Part shown: piece by piece, positions 36,793 through 46,300 of the stretch
Numbering within the stretch: the stretch's first letter is position 1
Layout of the letters: every line of letters starts with the position of its first letter
Source of the DNA: an uncultured Desulfuromonas sp.
Lineage (GTDB): Bacteria > Desulfobacterota > Desulfuromonadia > Desulfuromonadales > Desulfuromonadaceae
Direction: 5' to 3'
Length of the DNA: 64,000 nt
NCBI RefSeq assembly: GCF_963678835.1
Contig: NZ_OY787469.1
Span: 1,488,001 to 1,552,000, forward strand
Translations under genes and position numbers: made by a program
The notes under the pieces: model-generated
Told to the model about the DNA's origin: nothing
Database searches by the model: none
Seen by the model: the letters and a program-made list of their open reading frames with translations, nothing else

Positions 36793-36815
36793 ATCCCCCG
36801 GCTCTGCCGGGGGAT
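36793..36815 (+). promoter_or_regulatory. GC-rich hairpin just upstream of ribBA
   Basis: ATCCCCCGGC-TCT-GCCGGGGGAT, a very stable 10-bp stem, ends 19 bp before the ribBA start and is followed only by CTTTAAAGAGG. It could be a terminator, or could limit translation. No FMN riboswitch core was recognised in 36630-36834. Confidence 0.5.
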
Positions 36816-36834
36816 CTTTAAAGAGGTTTAGACA

Positions 36835-38037
36835 ATGCCCTTACTTTCGATAGAACAAGCCATTGATGAGATTCGCGCCGGTAATATGGTGATCCTGGTT
36901 GATGACGAAGATCGCGAAAACGAAGGTGATCTGGTTGTTGCCGCTGAAAAGGTCACTCCTGACATTGTCAACTTTATGGCGCGCTTTGGCCGTGGATTGA
37001 TCTGCCTGAGTCTGACCGGGCAGGACTGTGACCGCCTGGAATTGCCACCGATGGCGGCTGAAAACAGTTGCACCTTTGGTACCGCGTTTACCGTGTCGAT
37101 CGAAGCGCGGCAGGGTGTTTCCACCGGCATCTCCGCCGCCGATCGGGCGCAGACTATTTTAACCGCCATTGATAACGAGAGCGTTGCTGGTGACCTGGCG
37201 CGGCCTGGGCATGTTTTTCCTTTGCGAGCACGAGATGGCGGAGTGCTGGTCCGCACCGGGCAGACCGAAGGCTCGGTTGATCTGGCTCGCCTGGCCGGGC
37301 TGAAACCTGCCGGAGTGATCTGCGAAATCATGAACGACGATGGCACCATGGCGCGTATGCCTCAGCTCCGTGAGTTCGCCGTCAAACACAATATCGGCAT
37401 TTGTACCGTCGCCGATCTGGTCGCCTATCGCCTGCGTCATGAACCGCTGGTGCGGCGGGCAGCGGAAACCGTGCTGCCAACCCCCTACGGCACCTTTCGG
37501 GTGATCGGTTATCAAAATGATATTGATGGCCTGGAACACCTGGCTCTGGTTAAGGGGGAGATCAACCCACAACAGCCGACCCTGGTACGAATTCATTCCG
37601 AATGCTTAACTGGCGATGTGTTCGGTAGCTTGCGCTGTGACTGCGGTCTGCAGTTGTCCAAAGCCATGATGGCCATTAGCCAGGAAGGCTCAGGAATCAT
37701 TCTTTATCTGCGTCAGGAAGGGCGTGGTATTGGCTTGATCAATAAGCTGCGTGCCTATGAATTGCAGGATCAGGGCCACGACACTCTCGAAGCCAATCTG
37801 CAACTCGGTTTTGCGGCCGATTCGCGCGATTATGGTATTGGTGCGGCCATGCTCAGAGATCTTGATGTGCAGCATGTTCGCCTGATGACCAACAATCCGG
37901 ACAAACTTGATGCCCTGGAGCACTATGGCATGGCAGATGTTGAACGGGTCCCGCTGGCGATTGAACCGGTGGACAGCAACCTTCACTATCTGCAGACCAA
38001 GCAGGCCAGAATGGGCCACCTATTGGAGAGCCTTTAG
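36835..38037 (+). CDS. ribBA: Bifunctional riboflavin enzyme RibBA
   Basis: 400 residues with two domains. Residues 1-200 are 3,4-dihydroxy-2-butanone-4-phosphate synthase ([36 protein letters not shown]). Residues 205-400 are GTP cyclohydrolase II ([21 protein letters not shown] with the zinc cysteines, and [21 protein letters not shown]). Together they catalyse the first committed steps of riboflavin synthesis from ribulose 5-phosphate and GTP. An AGAGG Shine-Dalgarno precedes ATG 36835. Other rib genes are not in the window. Confidence 0.97.
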   Translation: MPLLSIEQAIDEIRAGNMVILVDDEDRENEGDLVVAAEKVTPDIVNFMARFGRGLICLSLTGQDCDRLELPPMAAENSCTFGTAFTVSIEARQGVSTGISAADRAQTILTAIDNESVAGDLARPGHVFPLRARDGGVLVRTGQTEGSVDLARLAGLKPAGVICEIMNDDGTMARMPQLREFAVKHNIGICTVADLVAYRLRHEPLVRRAAETVLPTPYGTFRVIGYQNDIDGLEHLALVKGEINPQQPTLVRIHSECLTGDVFGSLRCDCGLQLSKAMMAISQEGSGIILYLRQEGRGIGLINKLRAYELQDQGHDTLEANLQLGFAADSRDYGIGAAMLRDLDVQHVRLMTNNPDKLDALEHYGMADVERVPLAIEPVDSNLHYLQTKQARMGHLLESL

Positions 38038-38089
38038 CGGCCTGTTGAGCCCGTAGTGGTAGATCGTCATGATTTTCCAGGGGGACACC

Positions 38090-39295
38090 ATGGATAAAGC
38101 ACATCGTTGGTTGTTTAAGGGCGTCTTCTTTATCAATTTTGCCGTGACCCTCGGTTTGGGTGTTTCCGATGCATTTTTTTCGGTCTTTGCCCAAAGTCTT
38201 GGTGCGCGCGGAGCGATTCTCGGTGCCGCCATAGGCTTCTATGCCGCGTCCAAGATTGTGTTCAGTCCGTTTATGGGCAAACTGTCAGACCGTTTTGGCC
38301 GCAAACGCCTGATTGTGATCAGTCTGATGGTGTTTCTGCTGGTTTCGCTGCTGTGCCTGTCGATAACCCGAGTGCAAACACTGATTATTTTGCGTCTGAT
38401 GCAGGGGCTTGGTTGCGCGATGTTCCGTCCGGTGGTGCTGTCACTGATTGGTGAAACCACATTGCCGCATAGCCGCGGGAAAATGGTCGCGACCTTTGAT
38501 ATGTCCTTCTACGGCGCCTTAAGCCTTGGTCCGCTGATCGGCGGAATTATTATGGACCAGTGGGGCTTTGATGGCATTTTTGTGTTGCTCGCCGGGCTGT
38601 GTCTCGCGGCATTGCTGGTTGCTGTGCTGTTGATCCCCGCCGATGGCAACACGGCACACACGACCATCATGCCTGTGTCCGCAAATCGTCAGGCCCGGTC
38701 TCGCCGCTCTCTTCAACACAGTGCTCTGCCGGGATTGCTGGTGTTTATTTTCGGACGCGCCTGCGGCATTGTCATCTTTGTTTCCTTTATGCCGATCCTG
38801 TTGATGTCGAAACTGGGGCTGACCGGTGTTGAAGTGGGGATGGTCATGGCGTCCACATCGGTCGTTATGACCTTGTGTCTGCGGCCGATGGGAAAACTGA
38901 CCGATCGCTGCTCTCGATCTGTGTTGGTTATGGTTGGCGGTACCGTGGTGTCGCTGCTCTATGTTCTGATCCCCTTGGCAACAACCTTTCATCAGGTTCT
39001 TGTTCTGGGGATGGCTATCGGCCTGTTCAGCGGACTTTCGCAACCGGCAAGTACGGCTCTTCTGGTGGAAGAGGGACAGCGATTTGGCACCGGATTTGCT
39101 GTCGGCATGTTCAATGCCAGCCTCAATCTCGGCTTTGTCGTCGGCCCTGTGCTCGGAGCGCTGTTGCTGAGCAGTGAGGGTCTGTCGTCGGTGTTTTATG
39201 TAGCCGGGTTGTGCGGAGGCCTGGCCGTTGTCCTGTTTTCAATCACAACACGGGCGACGGCCTCGTATGGCCAAGCCTGGCATGTTCGATCGTAA
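38090..39295 (+). CDS. Major facilitator superfamily transporter
   Basis: 401-residue protein with about 12 transmembrane helices. The loop 2-3 signature is GKLSDRFGRKRLIV, and a repeat of it occurs in the second half (GKLTDRCSRSVLV). ATG 38090 has GGGGG seven bases before it and starts shortly after ribBA, so it may be cotranscribed. A drug/metabolite efflux role is typical of this 1-type MFS family, but the substrate is unknown. Confidence 0.88.
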   Translation: MDKAHRWLFKGVFFINFAVTLGLGVSDAFFSVFAQSLGARGAILGAAIGFYAASKIVFSPFMGKLSDRFGRKRLIVISLMVFLLVSLLCLSITRVQTLIILRLMQGLGCAMFRPVVLSLIGETTLPHSRGKMVATFDMSFYGALSLGPLIGGIIMDQWGFDGIFVLLAGLCLAALLVAVLLIPADGNTAHTTIMPVSANRQARSRRSLQHSALPGLLVFIFGRACGIVIFVSFMPILLMSKLGLTGVEVGMVMASTSVVMTLCLRPMGKLTDRCSRSVLVMVGGTVVSLLYVLIPLATTFHQVLVLGMAIGLFSGLSQPASTALLVEEGQRFGTGFAVGMFNASLNLGFVVGPVLGALLLSSEGLSSVFYVAGLCGGLAVVLFSITTRATASYGQAWHVRS

Positions 39296-39314
39296 GAGTT
39301 TCAAGGAGAGTGCT

Positions 39315-39524
39315 TTGATCAAATACATCAAAGAATTGAATGGAAGAATTTTTGACTACGCCAGCCATTGCGTTGAGCGTTACACCTTTGCCGAACTGGT
39401 TGATTACGCCAAAGACGGCATTGACGACATCGCGTGCCGCGAATGGGGCTTGAGTGGTGAAGAGTGGCAGGATGCCATCTTTGCCGCACTAAAAGAGTTG
39501 CAGATTGTCGAGCGCCGGGTGTAG
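39315..39524 (+). CDS. Small conserved-looking protein of unknown function
   Basis: A 69-residue acidic helical protein (IKYIKELNGRIFDYASHCVERYTF…EEWQDAIFAALKELQIVERRV). The open frame extends into the MFS gene, but TTG 39315 has AAGGAG six bases upstream and lies 20 bp past the MFS stop. No family is recognised. It is the last chromosomal gene before the island; a strong terminator follows. Confidence 0.6.
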   Translation: MIKYIKELNGRIFDYASHCVERYTFAELVDYAKDGIDDIACREWGLSGEEWQDAIFAALKELQIVERRV

Positions 39525-39592
39525 CGACAGACCGGCGATCCTGTGGTCGAAACCTTCTTGGGGCAGGCCTGCTTTTGTGAGTCTGAAAACAG

Positions 39593-39634
39593 ACGGGGTA
39601 ATCTCTATAGCGAAAAGAGATTACCCCGTTTTTG
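39593..39634 (+). terminator. Intrinsic terminator at the island's left border
   Basis: 14-bp perfect stem ACGGGGTAATCTCT / AGAGATTACCCCGT, 9-nt loop, then TTTTT. It ends immediately before the left attachment repeat. Confidence 0.92.
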
Positions 39635-39637
39635 TTC

Positions 39638-39660
39638 GATTTTGGCGGGAGCAGATGGGA
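39638..39660. repeat. Left attachment site (attL) of the selC island
   Basis: 23 bp identical to 55291-55313, including TGGCGGGAGCAGATGGGA, which is the complement of the tRNA-Sec acceptor 3' arm and CCA. Sequences on both sides of the repeat diverge at once, as expected for an integrase crossover core. Confidence 0.9.
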
Positions 39661-40074
39661 CGAGCCTGCCAAAATTTAACATGCTGAAATCACAGAAGTT
39701 CACTCGTGAGCACGTCAAAAAATCTCCTGAAAATGTACCACACTTTGGTCTACAGCCCAATTAGATTCCTACTTCAGGAATCTAATTGGGCTGTTTCGCA
39801 TTTGTTGAGTGAATAGTGAAGCTGGCTTTTGTGGCTTGTCGAATTCCTATGGGGTTTAATTATGACTAAATTGGTAGTCTTTGTTGGTGCATTAGGTGGT
39901 GGGTCTTAATAGCTAAAACGGGCGTTATCACCTCTCCCTCTCCAACTTTTTTTCCGCGATACACCTCTCCATCCTTTCGCGCCGTTAATAGGAAATGCCC
40001 TGCCGGACCACATAACGGGGTGTAAGGGGCAACTCCGCCCACCTTGACCTTTAACAGACGAAAGGATTTATTCA
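39661..40074. other. Island left end: non-coding stretch with arm repeat and hairpin
   Basis: No convincing gene in about 410 bp. At 39730-39755 is a 26-bp sequence matching 55208-55233 at 24 positions (ATGTACCACA…TTTGGTCT), a candidate integrase arm site. At 39753-39793 is a perfect 18-bp stem (starts CAGCCCAATTAGATTCCT) with loop ACTTC. A 15-codon frame at 39861 (MTKLVVFVGALGGGS) is too short to call. Confidence 0.6.
39753..39793. repeat. 18-bp perfect hairpin, candidate nick/origin site
   Basis: Perfect inverted repeat with a 5-nt loop, 280 bp before the HUH initiator gene set. A 22-bp half of the same hairpin, in inverse orientation, abuts the right end of the IS4 element (from 42657). 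No T-run follows, which argues against a plain terminator. Confidence 0.6.
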
Positions 40075-40350
40075 ATGTCAGAATCTTCCATTTACGTTCC
40101 TTTGCCCACTGTAACCGCACGTGACTACCTCGAAGCTGCAGAGCTTGTCATTAAACTGAAAAAGCTTTCTGAAGAGCCTCAGCAACCCAGCTGGGAGAGT
40201 TTGCTCGGCATGGCTGGGGTCAGTGTGAATGTCGCACAGAAGCTTCTGCTTCTCGGACGTTACCACCATTTGCTTACGGATGACGAACTTGATGTTATGA
40301 AGTTTACTCAAGCTCTTTCTTTAATTCGGCAGCGGCGCAAGGAGGCGTAA
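40075..40350 (+). CDS. Small protein upstream of the HUH initiator
   Basis: 91 residues, no family recognised. The middle (WESLLGMAGVSVNVAQKLLLLGRYHHLLTDDELDVMKF) is helical and could be a small DNA-binding or accessory fold. It has AAAGGA upstream of ATG 40075 and stops 3 bp before the rep gene, so the two form a unit. Position next to a replication initiator suggests a regulator or accessory protein; this is inference. Confidence 0.65.
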   Translation: MSESSIYVPLPTVTARDYLEAAELVIKLKKLSEEPQQPSWESLLGMAGVSVNVAQKLLLLGRYHHLLTDDELDVMKFTQALSLIRQRRKEA

Positions 40351-40353
40351 TTC

Positions 40354-41310
40354 ATGAATGAAGCCTCCGAGAGTGTCCTCGTTACCTTGCAAAAGAATGG
40401 GCTAACAAAATCAGTCCGAGGTGGGGAACGTGAAAACCGTAACATGACTGGGGAAGGTTTTGCCGAGGGTTGCCATCCAATTAAGGGCCTTGGTAAAACT
40501 GCTCGTGCGAACATGCAGGAACTATTTTTGCGGATTAATTGGTCAGAATATACGGCCCCCGTTAAAGGTAATGCTCGATACTCTCGTGGTTTCATGGCAA
40601 CACTGAATTGTAACCGTTTATGTCATCCTGATCATGAAACCGTTCGAAAACAAATACGAAACCTCAAGCTCGCCATAAGCCGTGCCTTTCCAGAGTGTTC
40701 AGGCTTCTGGAAGCTTGAGTTAGCCTCAACCGATGGGACGCCACACCTTCATGTTGTTATGCTATTTCCTGAACCGCAGAGCCGTGAGAATCTCACTGAA
40801 TGGTTCTTGACCACGTGGCATCGAATTGCGGAACTGGGCAGCAAGGAGTCGAGGAGTAGGGCTGTCTGTGTTCAGTCGCTCTATGGAAACCCTGCCGTTA
40901 AACTGTGCAGTTACCTCGGTAAACGTGGTTACGAAGATCATCAAGACTGGCCTCCCGGTGCAGCATGGGGCCGCTTTAACGTGAGGGCTTTACCGCTTCT
41001 TCCACCAATTGCAAAATTTCATTTAAACGATGATGCTTCTAAGCTTGCATTTGAGATGACCTGCTGTTCAGACCCAGAGATGGGCCGCCGCGCTCAGACC
41101 CAGGCCCTTAGCGGGGCTGGGTCTCATCGTGGGATCACCCATAGAGGCCTTCGTAAGGGGTATGCAGAAGACTTTAAAAATACTTTCCTGCGAAACTTAC
41201 TTGGTATCTACGCAGAGAGACTAAAAGGCGTTATCGACTGGATTGTTAGCGACATCTCGACTATGTTGCCCAGCGAAGTTTTGCAAGCGCAACTAGGTAT
41301 CATTAAGTGA
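40354..41310 (+). CDS. HUH-endonuclease replication initiator (rolling-circle Rep-like)
   Basis: 318 residues. The metal-binding HUH motif is TPHLHVVMLF with His131 and His133. Before it comes FWKLELASTDG, the usual strand-plus-acidic segment of Rep proteins. About 55 residues later, CSYLGKRGYEDH supplies candidate catalytic tyrosines (Tyr187, Tyr193) and the following lysine. A RYSRGFMATLN strand near 76-85 would be motif 1. Such enzymes nick one strand to start rolling-circle replication of plasmids, filamentous phages and some integrative elements. ATG 40354 has GGAGG upstream. The protein ends 15 bp before a set of TATCAT repeats. A rolling-circle step during transfer or excision of the island is a reasonable guess. 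Confidence 0.75.
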   Translation: MNEASESVLVTLQKNGLTKSVRGGERENRNMTGEGFAEGCHPIKGLGKTARANMQELFLRINWSEYTAPVKGNARYSRGFMATLNCNRLCHPDHETVRKQIRNLKLAISRAFPECSGFWKLELASTDGTPHLHVVMLFPEPQSRENLTEWFLTTWHRIAELGSKESRSRAVCVQSLYGNPAVKLCSYLGKRGYEDHQDWPPGAAWGRFNVRALPLLPPIAKFHLNDDASKLAFEMTCCSDPEMGRRAQTQALSGAGSHRGITHRGLRKGYAEDFKNTFLRNLLGIYAERLKGVIDWIVSDISTMLPSEVLQAQLGIIK

Positions 41311-41325
41311 CGATGCTTATGATAC

Positions 41326-41354
41326 TAGTAATGTATCATTTAGTTGACATATAT
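41326..41354 (+). repeat. 29-bp direct repeat, left copy (inner element boundary)
   Basis: TAGTAATGTATCAT-TTAGTT-GACATATAT matches 52395-52423 at 26 of 29 positions, same orientation, 11.07 kb away. It lies just after the rep gene, behind an inverted pair of TATCAT/ATGATA motifs (41298-41325). Candidate site-specific recombination site or boundary of a nested insertion. Confidence 0.6.
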
Positions 41355-41399
41355 AATCGTGCGGAAGGCTACTGTCGTCTAATTAATCTATGTGGGACA

Positions 41400-42655
41400 T
41401 CACTGCTGTCTCATAGTTTCAAATAAGGGCTAACTGATTGTTGTCTATAGTGTTTTTTAGCTCTGGCGGCTTGAACAACCCCATAAAATCGCGTCTCTCA
41501 AACAAATTCAGCTGTAATAACCGCAATATCTGCTGCATGGAATGCCGAAGTTTTGACTGAAACTTCAGAAATGCCAGCACCAGATAGGCGCATAAGGCAA
41601 TCCACAGCTGGGTCATCACCGCATTGTAAGAGGTGCCCAGAAAGCTCTTAACGCGCAGATTCTGCTTGATCCATTTGAAGAACAGCTCAATCTGCCAGCG
41701 TTCTTTGTATAACTGGGCGACCGTTGCCGCCGGGAGGTCCAGTTCATTGGTCAGAAACTCATAGGTAATGTCGGTCTCCTCGTCCAGGTAACGAACCTTG
41801 CGATAGGTGCCATCAACTCCTTTGAGCTTGATCTGCTGGTCACGCAACACGCCAGGGCTTTTGCGGCCCCTGCGCAGTGGGCCGGGAGTCGTCACCGCAT
41901 TAGTTTTCAGGCGCGTGACAAAGAAGACACCGTCTTCGGTCAATTCCTGATACCAGGAATAATCGGTATAACCCCGGTCGAACACAATGTAAGAGCCTTT
42001 GGGCCATTTGAGTTCTCGGGCGATGTTGATTTCATGTTCCTTGCCTGCTGTCATATTGACGAAAGCGGGTAGGTAACCGTCGGCATCCAAGCCGATATGC
42101 AGCTTCGCAGCCCCTTTGCTTTTACGGTACTGGGCCCAGGGAAACAACGATAGAGTCAGATCCACCAGCGAGGCATCGAGCAGGTAGATCTTGCCCTTGA
42201 GCTTGAACGCTTTGTTTCGCGGAGCCAGCGACTGGCAGCGGTTCAGCAGCCGAAGAAACAGCGCTTCGTACATTTTGTGAGGCTGTTGCTCATTGGCTCG
42301 ACTCAGCGTTGCCCGGCTGAACGGCTTAACTCCGAGATGATAAAGCTTGCTGGCTTGAGCCGACATATTTTCAACAATATCCCGCAAACTATCACGACCG
42401 CTCAGTTGTGCTGTCAGCAGAGCAACAAACTGTGACCAGCGGGAAAACGAGCGGAATTTCTGTCCGGCATGATGTTTGTTGGCCAGGGCCTGAAATTCAT
42501 GTCTCGGGAAAATTCGTACTATTTGCGAAAGAACAGTGCTACAATGCGCCATGGCTTAGAACCTCCTGTTTTCAATGGTGTTTTGGCGAACTCATTGTAA
42601 CACAGGAACGTTCTAAGCCTTTTTATTTATTGATCAAACTGTGAGACAGCAGTGA
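41400..42655 (-). mobile_element. IS4-family insertion sequence
   Basis: Terminal inverted repeats begin TCACTGCTGTCTCA at 41400 and, on the other strand, TCACTGCTGTCTCA at 42655 (then TAGTTT and CAGTTT). One transposase gene fills the 1,256-bp element. Flanks show no target duplication, unlike a simple fresh insertion, so one side has probably been rearranged. Confidence 0.9.
41419..42552 (-). CDS. IS4-family transposase
   Basis: 377 residues: a DUF4372-like N-terminal domain (FSRWSQFVALLTAQLSGRDSLRDI), then the DDE nuclease. The first Asp is in YLLDASLVDLTL, the second in IVFDRGYTDYSWY. The glutamate is in the IS4 YREK signature YKERWQIELFFKWIKQ. The frame is intact, so the element may be active. 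It lies wholly within the IS. Confidence 0.95.
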   Translation of the reverse strand: MAHCSTVLSQIVRIFPRHEFQALANKHHAGQKFRSFSRWSQFVALLTAQLSGRDSLRDIVENMSAQASKLYHLGVKPFSRATLSRANEQQPHKMYEALFLRLLNRCQSLAPRNKAFKLKGKIYLLDASLVDLTLSLFPWAQYRKSKGAAKLHIGLDADGYLPAFVNMTAGKEHEINIARELKWPKGSYIVFDRGYTDYSWYQELTEDGVFFVTRLKTNAVTTPGPLRRGRKSPGVLRDQQIKLKGVDGTYRKVRYLDEETDITYEFLTNELDLPAATVAQLYKERWQIELFFKWIKQNLRVKSFLGTSYNAVMTQLWIALCAYLVLAFLKFQSKLRHSMQQILRLLQLNLFERRDFMGLFKPPELKNTIDNNQLALI

Positions 42656-43187
42656 CCTGAAGTAGGAATCTAATTGGAGTTCTGAGTTCCAGCAAGAGCA
42701 AACAGCTAAAAAAGAAGCATAGCACTTATAGGGGCATACCTGATCGATTTTGTCTGATAAGGCTTGGTTATACACTAAAGAGACGATTAGCTTTAATGGG
42801 TGCCATGGCCTCCCCCTCTCCAGCTATTTTTCAGCTATGTAGTTTACTAGCGCTGGAAGTCTTCCCGGAAGTTACAAAAGAATTTTTCACACGTCTATTT
42901 AGGGTGTATCATAATTGGATGGCGTTAATTTTTATTGACAACCAGTCTCTTACTCATTTAGCATCGATTAATAGTTGTTTTTAGAATTCAGACTTTTTGG
43001 TATGGGCTTACCTTTTTAAATCTAGTTTCAAGAGGAAATCGGCAGCCTCTGGTATGAAAACATCGGCGACTGATGGGAATTCTCATCAAATTGCCGCTGG
43101 TGGATTTTTCTGACGGCAGTGCTCGAAAATTTCTCTAAATTGGGACGGGTCCTACTTATGAGAAAATAACCTATAATTGGATAGGGT
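42656..43187. other. Non-coding stretch between the IS and the CRISPR locus
   Basis: About 530 bp with no supported gene; a 62-codon frame at 42796-42984 has no family and a poor start. It begins with a half copy of the island's left-end hairpin (CCTGAAGTAGGAATCTAATT). It also holds a CTCCCCCTCTCCA tract resembling one at 39946. Confidence 0.5.
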
Positions 43188-43284
43188 AAAAAAAAGAAGG
43201 TAGGCCGAAGCCTACCTTCAAATTTTTTGGAATCATCCTTGTTAACGGGTGGATGACCGCATTTCCTTAATAGCTATTTTATAG
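43188..43284 (-). ncRNA. tracrRNA
   Basis: Read on the minus strand the segment starts with an anti-repeat (TAGCTATTAAGGAAATGCGG, then TCATCCACCCGTTAAC). This pairs with the crRNA repeat over 21 continuous base pairs, then, after a bulge, with its GGGU and 5' GUU. A small GGA-TGAT-TCC hairpin and an A-rich stretch follow. The RNA ends in a strong terminator, GAAGGTAGGC-TTCG-GCCTACCTTC plus eight T (43188-43219). Length is about 95-100 nt. It is divergent from cas9 and directly upstream of it. The exact 5' end is uncertain: a TTGACA at 43306-43311 and TATAAA at 43278-43283 are too far apart for an ideal promoter. Confidence 0.9.
43253..43280 (+). promoter_or_regulatory. Candidate cas9 promoter formed by a diverged CRISPR repeat
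   Basis: ATGACC-N16-TATTTT on the plus strand aligns base for base with TTGACC-N16-TACAAT of the CRISPR repeats. It is the exact complement of the tracrRNA anti-repeat. Transcription would start near 43287, about 50 bp before the cas9 ATG. Confidence 0.5.
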
Positions 43285-43336
43285 GCTGTCATTAAATAAT
43301 TTTTTTGTCAATCGAAAAATCTGGAGGAAAGTATAT

Positions 43337-46300
43337 ATGCGTTACCGTCTAGGACTTGATTTAGGTACTAATTCAATAGGTTGGACTATTTTAGAGATTG
43401 TTAATGACGGTAATGGTTTAAATAGATTCTGTTTTAGGGATATGGGAGTAAGAATTTTCCCTGATGGGAGAGAACCTGCCAAAGGGGGCCGTGTCGGAGA
43501 CAGCCTTGCCGTATCGCGCCGTCTAGCAAGAGGTATGCGCCGCAATCGAGACCGCGGCAAAAATCGTATGGCTTATATGATGTCCAGTATGGTGGAATTG
43601 GGGTTGATGCCTGTAGATAAGGAAGAACGGAAAAAGCTGCAGGGGTTGAATCCATATCAATTAAGAGCGGAAGCACTGGAACGACCGTTGACACCTTATG
43701 AATTGGGGCGCGCCCTGTTTCATCTGGGGCTCCGGCGTGGTTTTAAATCCAACCGTAAAGAAGCTGTTACAGACCCGGAGGCGAGTGACCGTCAAAAACA
43801 GATCAGCGCATTACGTGAGGCTCTGGGAGGCAGAACCTTGGGTCAATTTTTATGGGAACGGCTAAATCAAAAGAAATCTGTGCGTTTCAGAGAAAATTCC
43901 GAATGGTTTCCCGAACGAACCATGTACGCGGATGAGTTTGATGCCATCCAAAAATTTCAGACCCAGTATCACATGTTAACTGACGCTGACTGGTTGCATC
44001 TAAAAAACGATAGTGTCCTCTTTCAGCATCCGCTGCGTCCTGTCGAACGGGGCAGATGTACCTTGTATCCGGAATTTCAACGTGCTCATCGCGATACCCC
44101 GATTGCCCAATGGTTCCGTATCTATCAGGACATAACCCATCTGCGCTGGATTGATGTTCAGCAAAATGATCATCCTCTGAATGTGGAACAAAGGGATGCC
44201 ATTGTTCAAAAATTACTGACTCAGAAAAGCGGGGTCAAATGGGGAGCCATACGAAGACTGAAAAATCCTGAAGGCACCCTTCTTTTCGAGCGCGATTGCC
44301 GCTTCAACATGGAAAGCGAGAGTTGTAAACAACTAAAACCACACAAAATTGCAATTTGGATGCAGGCTGATGAGCATCTGGCCGCGTTGTGGGACAGCCT
44401 CGATCAAACATCTCTGGATGATATCTTTGAGAAACTTCACGGGAATCTCGATGATGACATTCTTGTTGCCAATCTGGTTCGTGAACATAAGGTAACTCCA
44501 GAGCAGGCAGAAGCTTTAGCCGCGTTGCCCATCGGTAGCACAACCATGAATTTGTCGCGTGAGGTTATGCAAGATCTTTTGCCTGTCATGCGCGATCAAG
44601 GGTTGGAATATTACGATGCTGTTACCCAACTCACCGACTCGGAAGGGAACCCGTTGCATCACAGCCAATTAAATAACATCGAAAAACGGGAAATCCTTCC
44701 TTACTATGGTGAACTGCTATCACGGTCACTTCTTGGTGGAGACAGTGAAATTGATCCCGATAAAAGTCCGGAAGGGCATTTTGGCCGTATTGCCAACCCA
44801 ACAGTGCACGTTGCACTGAATCAGCTCAGGGTTGTTGTTAATGCTCTCATCGAACGATTCGGTAACCCACCGGAAGAGATTCATGTCGAACTCTCCCGCG
44901 ATCTTAAATTGGGGCCGAAACAACGCAGTGAAATCAACCGGGAGATTGCCAAGAACACCAGAAGAAATGAAAGACTGAGTGAAGAGTGGGCCAAGATTTC
45001 AGGCGGCAGAACTGCGCCCCCCCGTGATTTGAGAAAGTTAAAACTGTGGGAAGAACTGGGAACCGATCTTATGAGTCGGAGATGCGTCTTTACCGGGAAA
45101 ATTATAGCAGCGCATCATCTGCTAAACGGTGAAGTAGAAATTGAGCATATCCTTCCATTTTCCCGGACTCTGGATGATACCAATGCCAACACGACTCTGG
45201 CATTCAAAGGAGCCAACCTTGCCAAAGGGAACCAGACTCCCTTTGAGGCCTTCGGCAACAGTCAATATCCAGAATTTAACTGGGACGAGATCCTGGATCG
45301 GGCATCACGGCTTCCCAAGTCTAAACGTTGGCGTTTCAGCGAAAACGCTATGGAGAGGTGGGAAGGGGATAATGATTTTATAGCAAGACAGTTGACCGAT
45401 AACGCCTATATCGCCAGGGCGGCTAGAAAATACTTAACGTGCCTGACGGATCATGTCGTTCCCGCTCCTGGCAAATTGACGGCAATGATTCGTGGCAAAT
45501 GGAGGCTGAATTTTGGCGATAATCAGACTAAATCACGCGATGACCATCGTCATCATGCCGTAGATTCCTTTGTTATCGCTTTAAGTGACCGATCATTGCT
45601 CAACAAAATATCAAAAATGAGTGCTCGCGGGACGGATAGCAGACTTCATGTTTTTATTCCAGATCTTCCTGAGCAGCTAAGAACAGCTTTCAATGCCAAG
45701 TTTCATAACCTGCTTGTCTCATATAAACAAGATCATGGCGTCCAAGGCAGGTATTTCAATGAAACAGCATATGGAGTGCTAACGACTCCGACACCGGAAG
45801 GTTATAATCTGGCGGTCCGAAAACCTTTGGCCAGTTTAAGCCTCAATGAACTGGATGCCATCCAAAGTGATAAGACCAGGGAGAGAATCTTCAGTTTTCT
45901 TGAGGAACAAGGCTGGAATAATCTGACGGAAGAGCAGCAAAGCAAGCAACTCTCTGAATACCTGACTGACTTTGGTCAACGAAACAATATGCGACGAGTC
46001 AGGATTCTTGTTAAAAACCAGTCTGTTATCCGGATTAGCAGTGCTCATCATAAGGCCTATGCACCAGACAGTTTCGTCTGTTGTGATATTTGGTCCGCCC
46101 CCAAAGGAAAGCCTGGGAAATGGCAAAAAGACAAACAAATATGGCAAGGTGTATTTTGGAATTATGCGGAATGCACCCAAGGAGTTCCTGACAAAAATCT
46201 CAAAAAGCCACATCCCGCTGCTCGGCACCACATGCGACTTTTTAAGGATGATCTTGTTTCTTTGATGGAAAATAAATATGAAAAAATCATGCGTGTTGCT

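Noticed and set aside
36630..36834. FMN riboswitch before ribBA
   Set aside because: No conserved RFN core was found, only two simple hairpins.
39861..39908. 15-codon frame MTKLVVFVGALGGGS
   Set aside because: Too short to support as a gene without evidence of conservation or translation.
41390..42670. Target-site duplication of the IS4 element
   Set aside because: The sequences just outside the two inverted repeats do not match each other at any length from 8 to 12 bp.
42796..42984. 62-codon ORF between the IS and the CRISPR locus
   Set aside because: No family, poor start and no neighbour that would support it.
43278..43311. TTGACA / TATAAA pair as the tracrRNA promoter
   Set aside because: The 22-bp spacing is too long for a normal sigma-70 promoter. 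The true start is left open.
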